Positions 1-9,817 of a stretch of DNA of 64,000 nt are shown here, in pieces. The translations under genes and the position numbers were made by a program. The DNA is from Oasisia sp. SBJ-2009 (lineage: Eukaryota > Annelida > Polychaeta > Sabellida > Siboglinidae), in assembly GCA_964017155.1 (NCBI GenBank), contig OZ024857.1, forward strand, positions 40,417,716 through 40,481,715. Direction: 5' to 3'. The notes beneath the pieces are model-generated. The model did not search any database, was not told the origin of the DNA, and worked only from the letters and a program-made list of their open reading frames with translations. Numbering within the stretch: position 1 is the stretch's first letter; every line of letters begins with the position of its first letter.

Positions 1-235
1 GTGCTGTGAAATGTTTCGCCACAAAAACTCACGAGTCTGTTTGGAAATATTCGGGCTGAAATATGTTACAAACTGTCAAAGTGACATGTCTATAATAACA
101 ATCACATCTGTAGCAAAATATATAAAATAATACACTGTATGTATATTATGCACCAATTTGCAGATTACAATATAAAAATAATACAGTGCATAGCTACTAA
201 TATTCAATAATAATGATGGATCTCACTTAATTATT
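1..235. other. AT-rich non-coding sequence, nothing recognised
   Basis: No open frame, tandem unit or RNA-like structure was recognised here. It precedes the 38 bp satellite and would lie in, or beyond, the last intron of the minus-strand coiled-coil gene. Confidence 0.5.
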
Positions 236-645
236 TTTACAATATCAGTGACAATATATGTCACCTACACTTAGTTTTAGTGACAATATCTCACATGCAC
301 TTTGTTTTACACTATCAGTGAAGATATCTCACCTCCAATTTGTTTCACGATATCAGTGAAGATATCTCACATACATTTAGTTTTACAATATCAGTGAAGA
401 TATCTCACATACATTTAGTTATACAATATCAGTGAAGGTATCTCACATACATTTAGTTATACAATATCAGTGAAGGTATCTCACATACATTTAGTTTTAC
501 AATATCAGTGAAGATATCTCACATACATTTAGTTTTACGATATCGGAGAATATATATCACATACATTTAGTTTCACAATATCAGTGAAGATATCTCACAT
601 ACATTTAGTTTTACAATATCAGTGAAGGTATCTCACAAAATAATT
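236..645. repeat. 38 bp tandem satellite, about 10 copies
   Basis: The unit reads roughly TTTTACAATATCAGTGAAGA followed by TATCTCACATACATTTAG. Successive ACATTTAG ends fall 38 bases apart (380, 418, 456). First and last copies are diverged, the middle ones nearly identical. An isolated further unit lies at about 1150-1200 and overlaps the splice donor of a coding exon. Confidence 0.9.
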
Positions 646-712
646 ATAGTTTTTTATATAGCGCTAATTCCCGCAAGGCGGATCGATGCGCTGCACAAGA
701 GATATACTAAAT
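645..712 (-). repeat. Retroposon 3' tail fragment
   Basis: Read on the minus strand the stretch ends in TTAGCGCTATATAAAAAACT. That GCGCTATATAAA motif recurs at the 3' ends of LINE and SINE copies elsewhere in the window (8.2, 41.3 and 43.8 kb). Only the tail is recognisable. Confidence 0.45.
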
Positions 713-1144
<432 letters not shown>

Positions 1145-1199
1145 ATTCTTAAGCAATGCACATACATTTAGTGTTACAATATCAGTGAAGGTGTCTCAC

Positions 1200-1357
1200 C
1201 ATGTACACTGGCCCTGACTGTGGTCAGGTCCCTATCCACAGCCCCCTTCCTGTCCCTCCCCTCATCCAGGGCAGCCTCAATCTGCCGCAGCTCTCCGTCC
1301 AGACGCTCCAGCTTTAACCTTCTGCTCTTCACTCTCTCCTCAATCTGCTGCTCCGTT
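1200..1357 (-). CDS. Coiled-coil gene exon whose donor overlaps a satellite unit
   Basis: One base, 52 codons and one base. It starts TEQQIEERVKSRRLKLERLD and ends DLTTVRASVH, with acceptor GTGGTTGCAG and donor ATG|GTGAGA. The first base completes an Arg codon with the previous exon. The donor and next ~50 intronic bases match the 38 bp satellite unit. Confidence 0.8.
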
Positions 1358-1464
1358 CTGCAACCACAGAAGAAAAGGGTTAAGAGATGTGGTTAAAATT
1401 GATCAGTATGTTCAAGTTGACTGAATCATCTCAATTTGAAGTTTCACAGTAAGTGTTAATATGA

Positions 1465-1640
1465 CTGAGATCAGCCTCGCATGCCGGGGAGATCAGCCTC
1501 GCATGCCGGGGAGATCAGCCTCGCATGTCGGGGACATCACCCTCGCATGCCGGGGAGATCACCCTCGCATGCCGGGGAGATCACCCTCGCATGCCGGGAA
1601 GATCACCATCGCATGCCAGGGAGATCACCCTCGCCTCACC
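1465..1640. repeat. 22 bp minisatellite, 8 copies
   Basis: The unit is GAGATCAGCCTCGCATGCCG plus GG, GC-rich unlike its surroundings, with a few substitutions such as ACCCTCGC. It lies in the intron between two coiled-coil exons. Short open frames here are by-products of the repeat. Confidence 0.9.
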
Positions 1641-1754
1641 TTACTCGACTAAGAACAGCGAGTTATTTTTGTGCGTTGGCTTTCCCTTCCGCCCGACTGC
1701 CACTGGCCTACATCTGTTAGTTTGTCATGACAATTGAGTCAAACAAATTATTTA

Positions 1755-1880
1755 TTGACCACAATTAAATTCAAGACTTTTCAAGACTACTTTATAAAAT
1801 TCAACGATTTCAAGGCCTTGAATTTGGTCCAATCAAATTCAAGCCTTTTCAAGACTTTCAAGGCCCCGTACGGGCCCTGC
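1755..1880 (-). mobile_element. Candidate MITE / DNA-transposon end
   Basis: Read on the minus strand it begins CAGGGCCCGTACGGGGCCTT and continues with repeated CTTGAAAAG / CTTGAATTT blocks. It has a palindromic GGCCCCGTACGGGCCC core. The arrangement resembles the terminal part of a non-autonomous DNA transposon, possibly hAT-like; no target duplication or transposase was identified. Confidence 0.4.
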
Positions 1881-1899
1881 TGAAGTCACAAGACATCAC

Positions 1900-2117
1900 C
1901 TTTTCAGTTGGTGGACCTGACTGTGCAGACCTCGGTGGGTCTCATCCAGCTGAACCTTCTCTCGCTTCAGTTTCGCAACAGCCGTCTCAGCTGTCGTCCT
2001 CTCGGCTTCAAGCTCCACCAACTTGGCTCTAGCCTGCTCCACTTGTCGCTTCAGATGCTCCAGTTCTGTCGTCAACTCCTGGACATCGCTCGTGTCACCC
2101 TGCAGCTCGCTGTCATC
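1900..2117 (-). CDS. Coiled-coil gene exon
   Basis: Seventy-two codons plus two bases, starting DDSELQGDTSDVQELTTEL and ending HSQVHQLK. Acceptor CACGACAG; donor AAAAG|GTGATG. Clear heptad-type Leu/Val spacing. A repeat resembling a DNA-transposon end begins about 20 bases inside the following intron. Confidence 0.8.
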
Positions 2118-2185
2118 CTGTCGTGAAACACAACAACGTTTGGTCTGTATGTGATTGTTTTCCTCGTGTGTTCTCAGTGAAATGC

Positions 2186-2668
2186 TCCAATTACTGCTCC
2201 ACTTACTGTTCCACTTACTACTCCACTTACTGCTCCACTTACTGCTCCACTTACTGCTTCACTTACTGCTCCACTTACTGCTCCAATTACTGCTCCACTT
2301 ACTGCTCCACTTACTGCTCCACTTACTGCTCCACTTACTGTTCCACTTACTGCTTCACTTACTGCTCCACTTACTGTTCCACTTACTGCTCCACTTACTG
2401 CTCCACTTACTGTTCCACTTACTGCTCCACTTACTGCTCCACTTACTGCTCCACTTACTGCTCCACTTACTGCTCCACTTACTGATCCAATTACTGCTCC
2501 ACTTACTGCTCCAGTTACTGATCCAATTACTGCTCCACTTACTGCTCCACTTACTGCTCCACTTACTGATCCAATTACTGCTCCACTTACTGCTCCAGTT
2601 ACTGATCCAATTACTGCTCCACTTACTGCTCCACTTATTTCTCAAGTTACTGCTCCACTTACTCCTCC
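2186..2668. repeat. 12 bp minisatellite (CTCCACTTACTG)n, about 40 copies
   Basis: A 12-base period runs through the whole stretch with variants CTCCAATTACTG, TTCCACTTACTG, GATCCAATTACTG. Because 12 is a multiple of three it leaves open frames on both strands (LLHL- and KWSS-type repeats); these are not genes. It lies in an intron. Confidence 0.95.
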
Positions 2669-3244
2669 ACAAGAGCAATATTTTAAAATGAATCTCTCTA
2701 TTTCTCGTCTACTCGTTAAATATTTTTAATATAAGAATAAACATTTTTATAATACATAGCCTGCAGAAATATATTTAGTTAACCTGAGAAAGCATTCTCA
2801 GTTTTAATATTCCGACCATACAAAGTTCACGCTGTAAACCAAATTTTAAACATGGTTTATTGCAGAATAAACGCATGTATGCATGCAGAGCCATGCACAC
2901 AGGACTACCTACACATGTATAACATAATTTTGTAGACTATTTTAATGTAAAACAAATTAAACAATGCAGTACCAACTCACAAACTTTACGTACATTTATT
3001 AACAACATTTTGACATTACTTCTAACACTAACATTAGTCATGGTAAAAACCAATTCAAACATTAGAGGTTACCATAAAAAGTGCAAATACGTCTTCTTGC
3101 ACTGCACCATGGGATTGTTCTAGACATCAGTACCATGCTTGATAAGCATGTTCACTTCAATGTTACTTTCTATTAATGCTTTCAACCAAACATTGATATA
3201 AAATGCATCAAACTTAGCATAAATGACTGGTCAGTGATATATAG
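2669..3244. other. Intronic AT-rich sequence, nothing recognised
   Basis: Intron sequence between the 218 bp and 66 bp coiled-coil exons. No repeat unit or coding signature was recognised beyond AT richness. Confidence 0.5.
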
Positions 3245-3256
3245 ATGACCACTGAC

Positions 3257-3322
3257 CCAGCTAAGATCCTGCTCTTTCAGTTTCCTTTTTGTCTTCAAAT
3301 CGGTCAGTTTGTCTTCGACCAC
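3257..3322 (-). CDS. Short coiled-coil gene exon
   Basis: A 66 bp exon, phase 0 at both ends, reading VVEDKLTDLKTKRKLKEQDL then SW. Acceptor TTTTCTTCAG; donor TGG|GTCAGT is weaker than its neighbours. Support is the frame match on both sides. Confidence 0.6.
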
Positions 3323-3350
3323 CTGAAGAAAACAGAAGGAGATATCAACA

Positions 3351-3690
3351 CAACAGTAGTGAGCGGTGGTTGCGTGGTAGAGCGCCGGACTGTCAATCGA
3401 GGGGACGGTGGTTCAATCCCACCTACCGCCGTTTAAAAACTTAGGCAATTTTGTTCACCCCACATTTGCCTGTGTCTTTCGGAAGAGACACTAAAAGTCG
3501 GTGGTCCCTTCTAACTGGTGTCTATGCCAGGGGAAGTAAAAGATCCCACACAGGGGGTAAATAAATATGTAACCCGTAGTGGATTCACTAATTCTAGAGG
3601 ACAACTCAAAAAAACCAATGCCAATAATGGTCAGCAAGTTGACTGGTGGCCATTAATGGAAGAAGAAGAAGAAGAATATAAGATGTCTAC
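3351..3690 (+). mobile_element. tRNA-derived SINE with (GAA)n tail
   Basis: The head reads like a tRNA: A-box-like TGCGTGGTAGAGCG, anticodon-arm-like GGACTGTCAAT, B box GGTTCAATCCC, so probably tRNA-Asp-derived. It is followed by a ~230 bp body (GTCTTTCGGAAGAGACAC, then GACTGGTGGCCATTAATGG) and an AGAAGAAGAAGAA tail. This is SINE architecture. It lies in a coiled-coil gene intron in the opposite orientation. Confidence 0.75.
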
Positions 3691-3759
3691 ACTTTTTATT
3701 ATGTACTAATATTAAAAATTGAGATAAAATTATGAAATACCTCTAAGAAGATGTCATAC

Positions 3760-3909
3760 CTTAATTTCGAGCCTGCGACTTGCTATTTCCTGCTCAAGCT
3801 GCGTGTCAAGAGAGTCGAGTTGTCGCCGCCGTTTCTCCGTTGATTCCTGGAGCAACTGGAGCTCCGACTTGCTCCGCCGCAGCTCTCTGTGGAGCTGCTC
3901 CAGTTCCTC
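3760..3909 (-). CDS. Coiled-coil gene exon
   Basis: Fifty codons starting EELEQLHRELRRSKSELQLL and ending EIASRRLEIK, with donor AAG|GTATGA. The acceptor TCAG|GAG gives phase 0 on both sides. An alternative AG lies six bases further 5' but would break the frame with the previous exon. Confidence 0.75.
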
Positions 3910-3924
3910 CTGACTTTTAGTTAT

Positions 3925-4200
3925 TGCGCAGGTGAAAAGCAAAGGTAGGTTCTTATATAGTGTGGTAACCAGTTTGTAATACTGCTCTGTGCTTTCCTGA
4001 CAGAACATTCATCTGCACAGTCTTGGTCTTCCTAAGTATTCAGCCATGCTAAAATTAGTGCAAAAAGATTGACCATTCACAATTGCCAATGTCTATAGCC
4101 AGGTTTTCTTTCATACAACTAAGTGAATTCAGGCAATGTGGATTACACAAAATTGTACAAGAGCAGTAGAATGATTATCTGATATTCTAGCCCCCATGTG
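3925..4200 (-). mobile_element. Diverged SINE body, same family as at 8.2 and 23.4 kb
   Basis: It shares the order of landmarks with the better copies: AGGTTCTTATATAG, GTATTCAGCCATG, TATAGCCAGG and TTCATACAACT. The tRNA-like head is not recognisable, so this is an old or 5'-truncated copy. It lies in a coiled-coil gene intron, starting just after the exon at 3909. Confidence 0.5.
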
Positions 4201-4395
4201 CCCTAATATGACAGGATAACCTATCATCTAATGATTCTTTTAACAATTGTTATAAAGATGATTTTTTTAAACCGGACATGCTCAAATTATTAACATATCA
4301 ATGAATCCAACTTGAGGCCAACCTAATTGACAACAGTATTATCCATGGTCACATTTGATCTTATTTGGTATGTCATGTGACACAAGTACTCCTAC

Positions 4396-4522
4396 CTGCT
4401 GAGTTAATAAGGTCAGCTCAAGTCATTTCGTTGACAAGATGTCGTCACTCTCCTGTGCTAGAGATAGTTTCTCTCTGCGCTCATTCTCTGCTCGGGAAAT
4501 TGACGCTTCCATATCCGACAAT
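4396..4522 (-). CDS. Coiled-coil gene exon (most 5' seen), contains stop
   Basis: The acceptor is TTGTTGCAG and the donor CAG|GTAGGA. The exon has one leading base, then 42 codons. It starts LSDMEASISRAENERREKL, continues to ILSTK, then TGA, then LELTLLTQQ up to a phase 0 donor. Coiled-coil composition continues on both sides of the TGA, so it looks like a point change (CGA to TGA would restore Arg) rather than a natural end. Confidence 0.65.
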
Positions 4523-4744
4523 CTGCAACAAGATCAGCTAGTTTCCCACTGGGCTTGGCTAAAGGGTCCTCTGCCCAGAATTGGCCAAACAGTAATTTGT
4601 AACGGGAAGTCTACTGTCTAGAACGTGGGAAAGTTAAACATCAAAGGCTATTGCGGCTAAGTCTGTTCACCTCAGCAATATTTTCATTTATTCAATCAGG
4701 AATTATATTTTTCTAGTTTTGGGTTTGATTACAACCTGATTTTC

Positions 4745-5010
4745 GTCACATACATATACTAAATGTTATACCTGGTATACCTGCAGGTGCTTGCTTCTTC
4801 AAAAGAAAGTTTATCATAATAAAATATAATATTTAAGTGTGGCTGGGGTCCAAATATGATAATAAAATATAAAATGTTACAAAATGCACTATTCCCAAAG
4901 GTGATTTGGCCATGTGGGCAACTACCTAGTTTCTTATCCTTTCCTAGGATTAGCAAACATGTATTACCAGTATATTTGCCAAGCTTTAACTTGTCTCAAT
5001 TCATTCAATT
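4745..5010 (-). repeat. Dispersed ~280 bp repeat, copy 1
   Basis: Read on the minus strand it contains ACAAGTTAAAGCTTGGCAAA, GCCCACATGGCCAAATCACC and ATATTTGGACCCCAGCCACA in order. The same series occurs at 13.64-13.96 and 14.15-14.46 kb on the plus strand. Type unknown; no tRNA-like head or coding region. Confidence 0.65.
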
Positions 5011-5129
5011 TTAAATAATGTTGTGTTTATGGTGCTAGAGAACAAGCTAACCAACTCTATCAATAAAAAATAAGTATTTTCCAGAAAAAGTTATTATTTT
5101 ATTTGCAAATTGCTTAAATTGTGTTAATT

Positions 5130-5570
5130 TTAAAAAGCGCAATTTCCAATAATATCTTCAAAGCGCAGTACAAGACTAATAACTTAAACATTATACATAG
5201 CACATATATAAGCACAATAAATAGAAAACCAAAATGTTATATACTAGTTATGAAAACAGTCAAATCATTTAAATCACTTCAATAAATAAAATGAAAAAAA
5301 TGTATTTAAGCACTATTATTTACATATACACAATAATGGGTAGATAACACGTAGGAGTTAAAGTATAGTAAAGGCTGAAAGAAAAGAAAATGTTGCAATA
5401 TTCTGCTTTGAACATGTACGTCTTTAGAGTATGTTTGAACATTGATAGGCTCCCACTACACGTTATATGAATTGACAGTGAATTCCATAGTTGAGGTCCA
5501 ATCACATTGAAGGAATGATCACCAACACTAACAAGCTTAGTATTCACATTAACGTTCACATTACATTAGA
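5130..5570 (-). mobile_element. LINE 3' end fragment (reverse transcriptase C-terminus)
   Basis: The minus-strand frame at 5559-5400 contains GDHSFNVIGPQLWNSLSIHI followed by LSMFKHTLKTYMF. This is the conserved C-terminal tail of CR1/L2/Jockey-group reverse transcriptases (canonically RLWNSLP and FKxxLKTxLF). An AT-rich 3' part with AAGCGCAAT-type tail motifs follows down to about 5130. The rest of the element is missing (5' truncation). Confidence 0.75.
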
Positions 5571-5970
5571 CTTAGAATGATGATGCAATAGTTGCCATTA
5601 TGATAAATTAGTCTTAAAAATGCTTAATCAGTTCGATTGTTTTGCTCCTCGCGTTTCATGCTAATTTTGCGAAAGAGCAAACCTACCAAGTATCCCCTGT
5701 GACATACTGTTACGGTTTTGCGCATTTGTTTATTCGTTTTTTGTTAAAATGTAAAAACTATTTTAGGCTTGCCCAAGATTTATATAGTCTTTTTCATACT
5801 GAAAATTTCTACCGTACGGGTTTTATGTGGTAGACTATCTTCGCCTTAATCACGTGATAGCGGGTGATTATGTGATGTCGCGAGATCGGCCTTGACCCCC
5901 ATCCAGGCAGTATTTACACACGTGTTTCTTTTCCGACTTGCTTTTGCATTTTAACTCGTTTTTATATGAA

Positions 5971-6158
5971 ATGTCAATGTGTGGTCGCCCACGGAAATAC
6001 GCCACCGACTCGGCAAAGAAAAGGGCACAAGCAGAACTGAAACGAAATCGACCGCCCGCAAAAGTGTACATAGGAAAGGCGATGAGTTTATGGATTCAGA
6101 CAAAAGTAATGACCGGCATCAAAACTGATGCAGCGTTCGCCAAGTGTCTTATTGACAG
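5971..6158 (+). CDS. First exon of the disrupted basic protein gene
   Basis: It opens with ATG at 5971 and ends at CAG|GTTAGT in phase 2, 62 codons. It is rich in Arg/Lys at the start (GRPRKY, KKRAQ, KRNRPP), like a DNA- or nucleic-acid-binding tail. An in-frame upstream start at 5938 would add a Leu/Phe-rich 11-residue stretch and seems less likely. Confidence 0.6.
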
Positions 6159-6675
6159 GTTAGTACTCTGTTATTACTCGGCTTCAATCATTTTCACATT
6201 GTTTTAATACTGCGTGTGCAAGCTGACAAAATTGTTTTGCTATTAAATTAGTCGACAGTATTAGGCAATTTAGGGTCATTCCGAGTGAACGCAAATAAAA
6301 TTCCATAAATTGGTTGCTGTCGTCGACGTCTAAGACTTAGTCTATTTTTGAATGGATCAGTAATACAGTACGATGAGAGCTTTGCTGCTTTGCATTTGGT
6401 AAGATTAATTAGCAATAATCAAAAATGTGAGCGTTCTAGCTTAAATAGGTTTCAAGTTATGGCACTTTGACATTTGACAGCTTGTTAAAATAAAAAATAA
6501 ATAATTTTATTCACATTTCACTAGTCAATATATTCTGCAATCTTGAGCCTGTGTCAGTGAAATTGTGTTGAGTTGATCTATATAATATATAGATTACACA
6601 AATACAATTACAATATAAATACAGTGTGAGTGTACAGTTAATGTACAGCAAGTTGATACAAATCATGATTTCTTC
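6159..6675. other. Intron sequence, nothing recognised
   Basis: AT-rich first intron of the disrupted gene upstream of the ~350 bp tandem repeats; no coding or repeat signature was identified. Confidence 0.4.
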
Positions 6676-7640
6676 AAAATATCACTCACGATAGGGTTTT
6701 CAGACCCTTATTGTTAGCAGAATACACATACCTTAGACATAAATTGTACATATTTGGTATATAAATGTGCAAATCAGAGGAATATGGCAGATCTGGTTGC
6801 CTTAATTATGAATCTATACATATGCAAAGATGGTATGTTATTATATTTCTTAAAATATGACCAACTTCCGACCCAAACATTTCGATGAGGCGTAGCTTGT
6901 ATTGTCACAAAGCCTTTTCTAGGTGTAAGCTCATTCTTATAGCTCAAATAACTAGTAAGTCTCAATATCCTTCCGAGCTTCCTTCACAACGAAAATTGTC
7001 TGGGTGCCCCAATTTTTAAAATAAATTGCTCGTGATATACGAGAGGGTTTTCAGACATTGATTGTAAGCTAAATATGGATGGTTCAATGAACTGTTGTGT
7101 CAGTTTGATATCTTTGCATAACATTGTGAATTATCAGAGCAACATGACATGCCTGACTGTCTTCATTAGGAATGTAAACATAGCCAACGTGCTATATTTT
7201 ATATTTCTTACAAATTAGCAAACTTCCGACTGGTCAGTGTGGATTAGAAGATATTGTTATTAAACGTTTACCAGGCATAAACCAAACAAACACATAAAAA
7301 ACAAGTAACTCACAATAACCTTCCATGCTTCCTTCTCAAGAAGAATGAGGACCCATTGGTACCCAAAACTTATCAATATATCACTTGCGAGCGTGTTTTC
7401 AAGCACTGATTTTGAGTTAAACATACATGTTGTTGGTAATGTTTATAAATATTAGATATCTATGCATATTGGTATACATTTTCAGGCAGTTTTGCATGTC
7501 TGTTTGTCGTATTTATGATTCTGTACATATTAAAACTGGTATAGATATGTTTACGAAGCATAAAGCAAACATAACACAAATATCAAGTAAATTTATAAAA
7601 ACTTCTCATACAAATATAAGTTGTATGATTGTATCAATTT
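6676..7640. repeat. Diverged ~350 bp tandem repeat, three copies
   Basis: Landmarks recur in order about every 350 bases. The first is a CACTCACGATAGGGTTTTCA-like start, seen also as CTCGTGATATACGAGAGGG and CACTTGCGAGCGTGTTTTCA. ACTTCCGAC follows, then CTTCCTTC(A/T)CAA. Copies begin near 6676, 7019 and 7379; the third is incomplete. All lie in intron 1 of the disrupted plus-strand gene. Confidence 0.6.
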
Positions 7641-8021
7641 AATTTAGTGACAGTTCTACCATGGGTAGATTTTTTCAATTTATGTCACAGTACTTACATG
7701 TACATGTATACTGCTTTTACCCAGTGATGGGTCCGCAGCCCAGTACAAAAATGTCAAGAATTTGCTAATATTCATCACTACAGTGATGACTTTGGACTGG
7801 ATTGCGAATGGAATTTCTTCGTGACCAGCCATGGTAAAAACATGTTTGATGGATTTTTAACCATTGTGGCCATTCTTATTTGTGTACACTTAACAAAGCT
7901 TTTGTCAAACTTTCAATTTTATTTTGTATTTCATTTGCAGTTCACTTTTCCAGCTGATTTTTCATACATGTATTCTTCAATATTTGTGCATAATTTAATT
8001 ATAAAATTTATGTTGTTGTAG

Positions 8022-8117
8022 AATCCCCTATGATGACGACCCAGTGTGATTAGAAGCAGTTGATCCAGCTGATAAAACCTATCAATTTGGAGATGACATA
8101 CTAGAAGAGATTCGCTG
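8022..8117 (+). CDS. Second exon of the disrupted basic protein gene
   Basis: The acceptor is TTGTTGTAG and the donor CTG|GTAAAT. In the frame imposed by exon 1 it reads IPYDDDPV, stop (TGA), LEAVDPADKTYQFGDDILEE, then IR. The acidic, continuous sequence after the stop suggests former coding function. Confidence 0.5.
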
Positions 8118-8214
8118 GTAAATATAATGGTGTATGTGTGTATATGTGTTACATCAAGTACATTTTTTGTATGCAAAACTATGATACAAAATTGTAACTT
8201 TTGTCATGGTTTAA

Positions 8215-8545
8215 AGGTAAAGGTAAGTTCTTATATAGCTCAGTATACAATCTTTAGGATTGCTCAAAGCGCTTTTTACACTTTACTCCCTGGCAGACAT
8301 GTTCAATCGAAGACCATCTCGGCTTCTCTGGGAAGCATTCAGCCATGTGGCAATGTCGCGAAGACTGCTTGTACGCAAATATTCATCACTGTTTATAGCC
8401 AGGTACTCATTCATACAGCTGAGTGAACTGGAACAATGTAGTGTGAAAAAACTTGCCCAAGGTTTCACATGGCAGCACAGGATTTGAACCCGGGTCCTCT
8501 TATTTGAGAGTCCGATGCTCTACCCCTGAACCACTGCGCTAATAC
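8215..8545 (-). mobile_element. tRNA-derived SINE, best copy of family A
   Basis: On the minus strand the element starts at about 8545 with a tRNA-like head: GCGCAGTGGTTCAGGGGTAG, then B box GGTTCAAATCC. The body contains TGTATGAATGAGTACCTGGC and CCGAGATGGTCTTCGATTGA. It ends GAGCTATATAAGAACTTACC. A second copy lies at 23.4 kb (plus) and a diverged one at 3.9 kb. The 3' tail resembles LINE tails in this window, suggesting LINE-dependent mobilisation. Confidence 0.75.
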
Positions 8546-8990
8546 TAGCAACCTTTGTTTATGACCAAGATTAAAGAAAAACTGAACATTAGTCTCACAG
8601 ACGGGTACATTTCGTCATGATGAAATTTCAGTAGTATGCCTACAGTGCAGTTGTGAGGAACACTAAGTAGGTTTTCAGCTCACTTAGTCTTCATGGCATT
8701 AAAATGAACTGATTTTAGTAACAGTTTATTCTAATATTATTTTACTTAAAATCACTAATGACCTGTTATGGTGCTATGCAAGTTAACAAACACAATTTGC
8801 TGTGCTTTGTGGTGAAAAACTCAGCAGTGACTAAGATTAAAAAAAACATTTAATTCAATGTTACAAATTCATTATTCAGGGCTGTATAGTCCAAAGGACC
8901 TGAGGACCTCTTGGGCCAGTGTTGATGATTAAATGTCCATTTTGAGGTGTTCACAGTAATGTTCACTGGTTTGGTTATGTTTTATTTCAG

Positions 8991-9178
8991 ATGCCGCAAA
9001 GACGTTGCCACTCTGCAGCCTGTTACTACATGTGAACTTGTGCATGACATTGAAGAAATTGTGACTGATGAGTACAGACGATGAAGACATGACACTTATG
9101 ACAAGAGTGGAAGACGTCACTGGCAAATCATACTGCATTGTGTACAAAGAATGCCTTTTGGAGCTTGCCAGAATGGAG
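8991..9178 (+). CDS. Third exon of the disrupted basic protein gene, frameshifted
   Basis: Acceptor TTTATTTCAG, donor GAG|GTAATC. The first half reads CRKDVATLQPVTTCELVHDI in one frame. The second half reads VEDVTGKSYCIVYKECLLEL then ARME in another, and only the latter fits exon 4. The shift lies near 9060. In the first frame the codon across the exon 2/3 junction is TGA. Confidence 0.45.
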
Positions 9179-9727
9179 GTAATCATTGGTATTTGATAGT
9201 CATAAAATATCATCATGACACAAGTAACTGCATTTTAAAGATGTTTCTTATAAACTATTAATTTTGTATAATGGCAAGAAAGATGTTATGTTTGTTTTGA
9301 TTAATTATGTTTATAATGATGTAAGTGTGGTGTATGTTGGTTAATTATATGTTGCCATATTTATGTTACAAACAGAAATTAATATTATGGAAATTATATA
9401 TTGAAATACTCATTACATCATACACTATGATTGGTATCAACTGCATTCTGATTGAGTAGAGTGGAATACCTAACTCTATCTTTACAGAAAGCACTAATTA
9501 ATGCCCACCTATGTCACTGCATTCACACAATTTTTCTGTGTTTGTGGTCATCTCATATGAATAACCAGAAAAAAATATGCAAACTATGTGATTATGGTGA
9601 AGAAACATTTAATTCATAATTACAAACTTACAACATATTCAAAATGATTCATCATTAGCCCATTGAAATTATGTGTACCCAGGGTAATCATTATTTGTCA
9701 CAGTCGTCTATTTGCCTATTTGTGTAG

Positions 9728-9817
9728 ACGGATAGATTATGCAAAGTCAAAGGGTGCAGGCTTCCCTATGACCTGAAAATAAAACGAGTTTCAAGTGTGC
9801 GGTACTTCTGTCATCGA
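9728..9817 (+). CDS. Fourth exon of the disrupted basic protein gene
   Basis: Thirty codons in phase 0 after acceptor TTTGTGTAG, ending CAT CGA|GTAACA. Contains two closely spaced Cys (CKVKGC) and a terminal YFCHR, a possible zinc-binding pattern. Confidence 0.45.

Larger units (their letters stand above)
1200..4522 (-). pseudogene. Coiled-coil protein gene, five exons, with one in-frame TGA
   Basis: Five minus-strand exons have AG acceptors and GT donors and join in a single frame: 4522-4396, 3909-3760, 3322-3257, 2117-1900 and 1357-1200. Intron phases run 0, 0, 0, 2, 1. All are Glu/Lys/Arg/Leu/Gln rich with heptad-like spacing (for example LEQLHRELRRSKSELQLL), so the product is a long coiled coil. 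A large centrosomal or cytoskeletal coiled-coil protein such as centriolin is conceivable, but I do not recognise it securely. Exon 4522-4396 carries TGA at 4425-4423 in the frame shared with the other exons. The first exon seen has an acceptor, so upstream exons should exist, yet above it lies a LINE tail and then a gene on the other strand. The 3' end runs off the window. It may be a broken duplicate, a null allele or a sequencing error. Confidence 0.7.
5971..9817 (+). pseudogene. Four-exon gene for a basic/Cys-containing protein, disrupted
   Basis: Exons 5971-6158, 8022-8117, 8991-9178 and 9728-9817 have good splice sites and match in phase. Exon 1 encodes a basic N-terminus (MSMCGRPRKYATDSAKKRAQ) and a segment VYIGKAMSLWIQTKVMTGIK. 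Exon 4 has a Cys-bearing motif LCKVKGCRLPYDLKIKR ending YFCHR, which might bind metal. From memory, a basic start, a W-rich segment and a Cys pattern resemble uncharacterised, often transposon-associated metazoan proteins; I do not recognise a named family. Damage: TGA at 8047-8049 in exon 2, TGA formed across the exon 2/3 junction, and a frameshift in exon 3. A pseudogene is likeliest; wrong splice choices remain possible. No 3' end was found. Confidence 0.5.

Noticed and set aside
2155..2691. Leu/His-rich 178-codon frame and its opposite-strand partner
   Set aside because: The 12 bp minisatellite in an intron; its period is a multiple of three.
3355..3432. tRNA-Asp gene
   Set aside because: The tRNA-like head continues into a SINE body and (GAA)n tail and lacks a clean acceptor stem.
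8047..8049. TGA as selenocysteine or Trp (recoding)
   Set aside because: Trp is TGG in all sound genes here, no second Cys-like context is seen, and a frameshift in the same gene points to decay.
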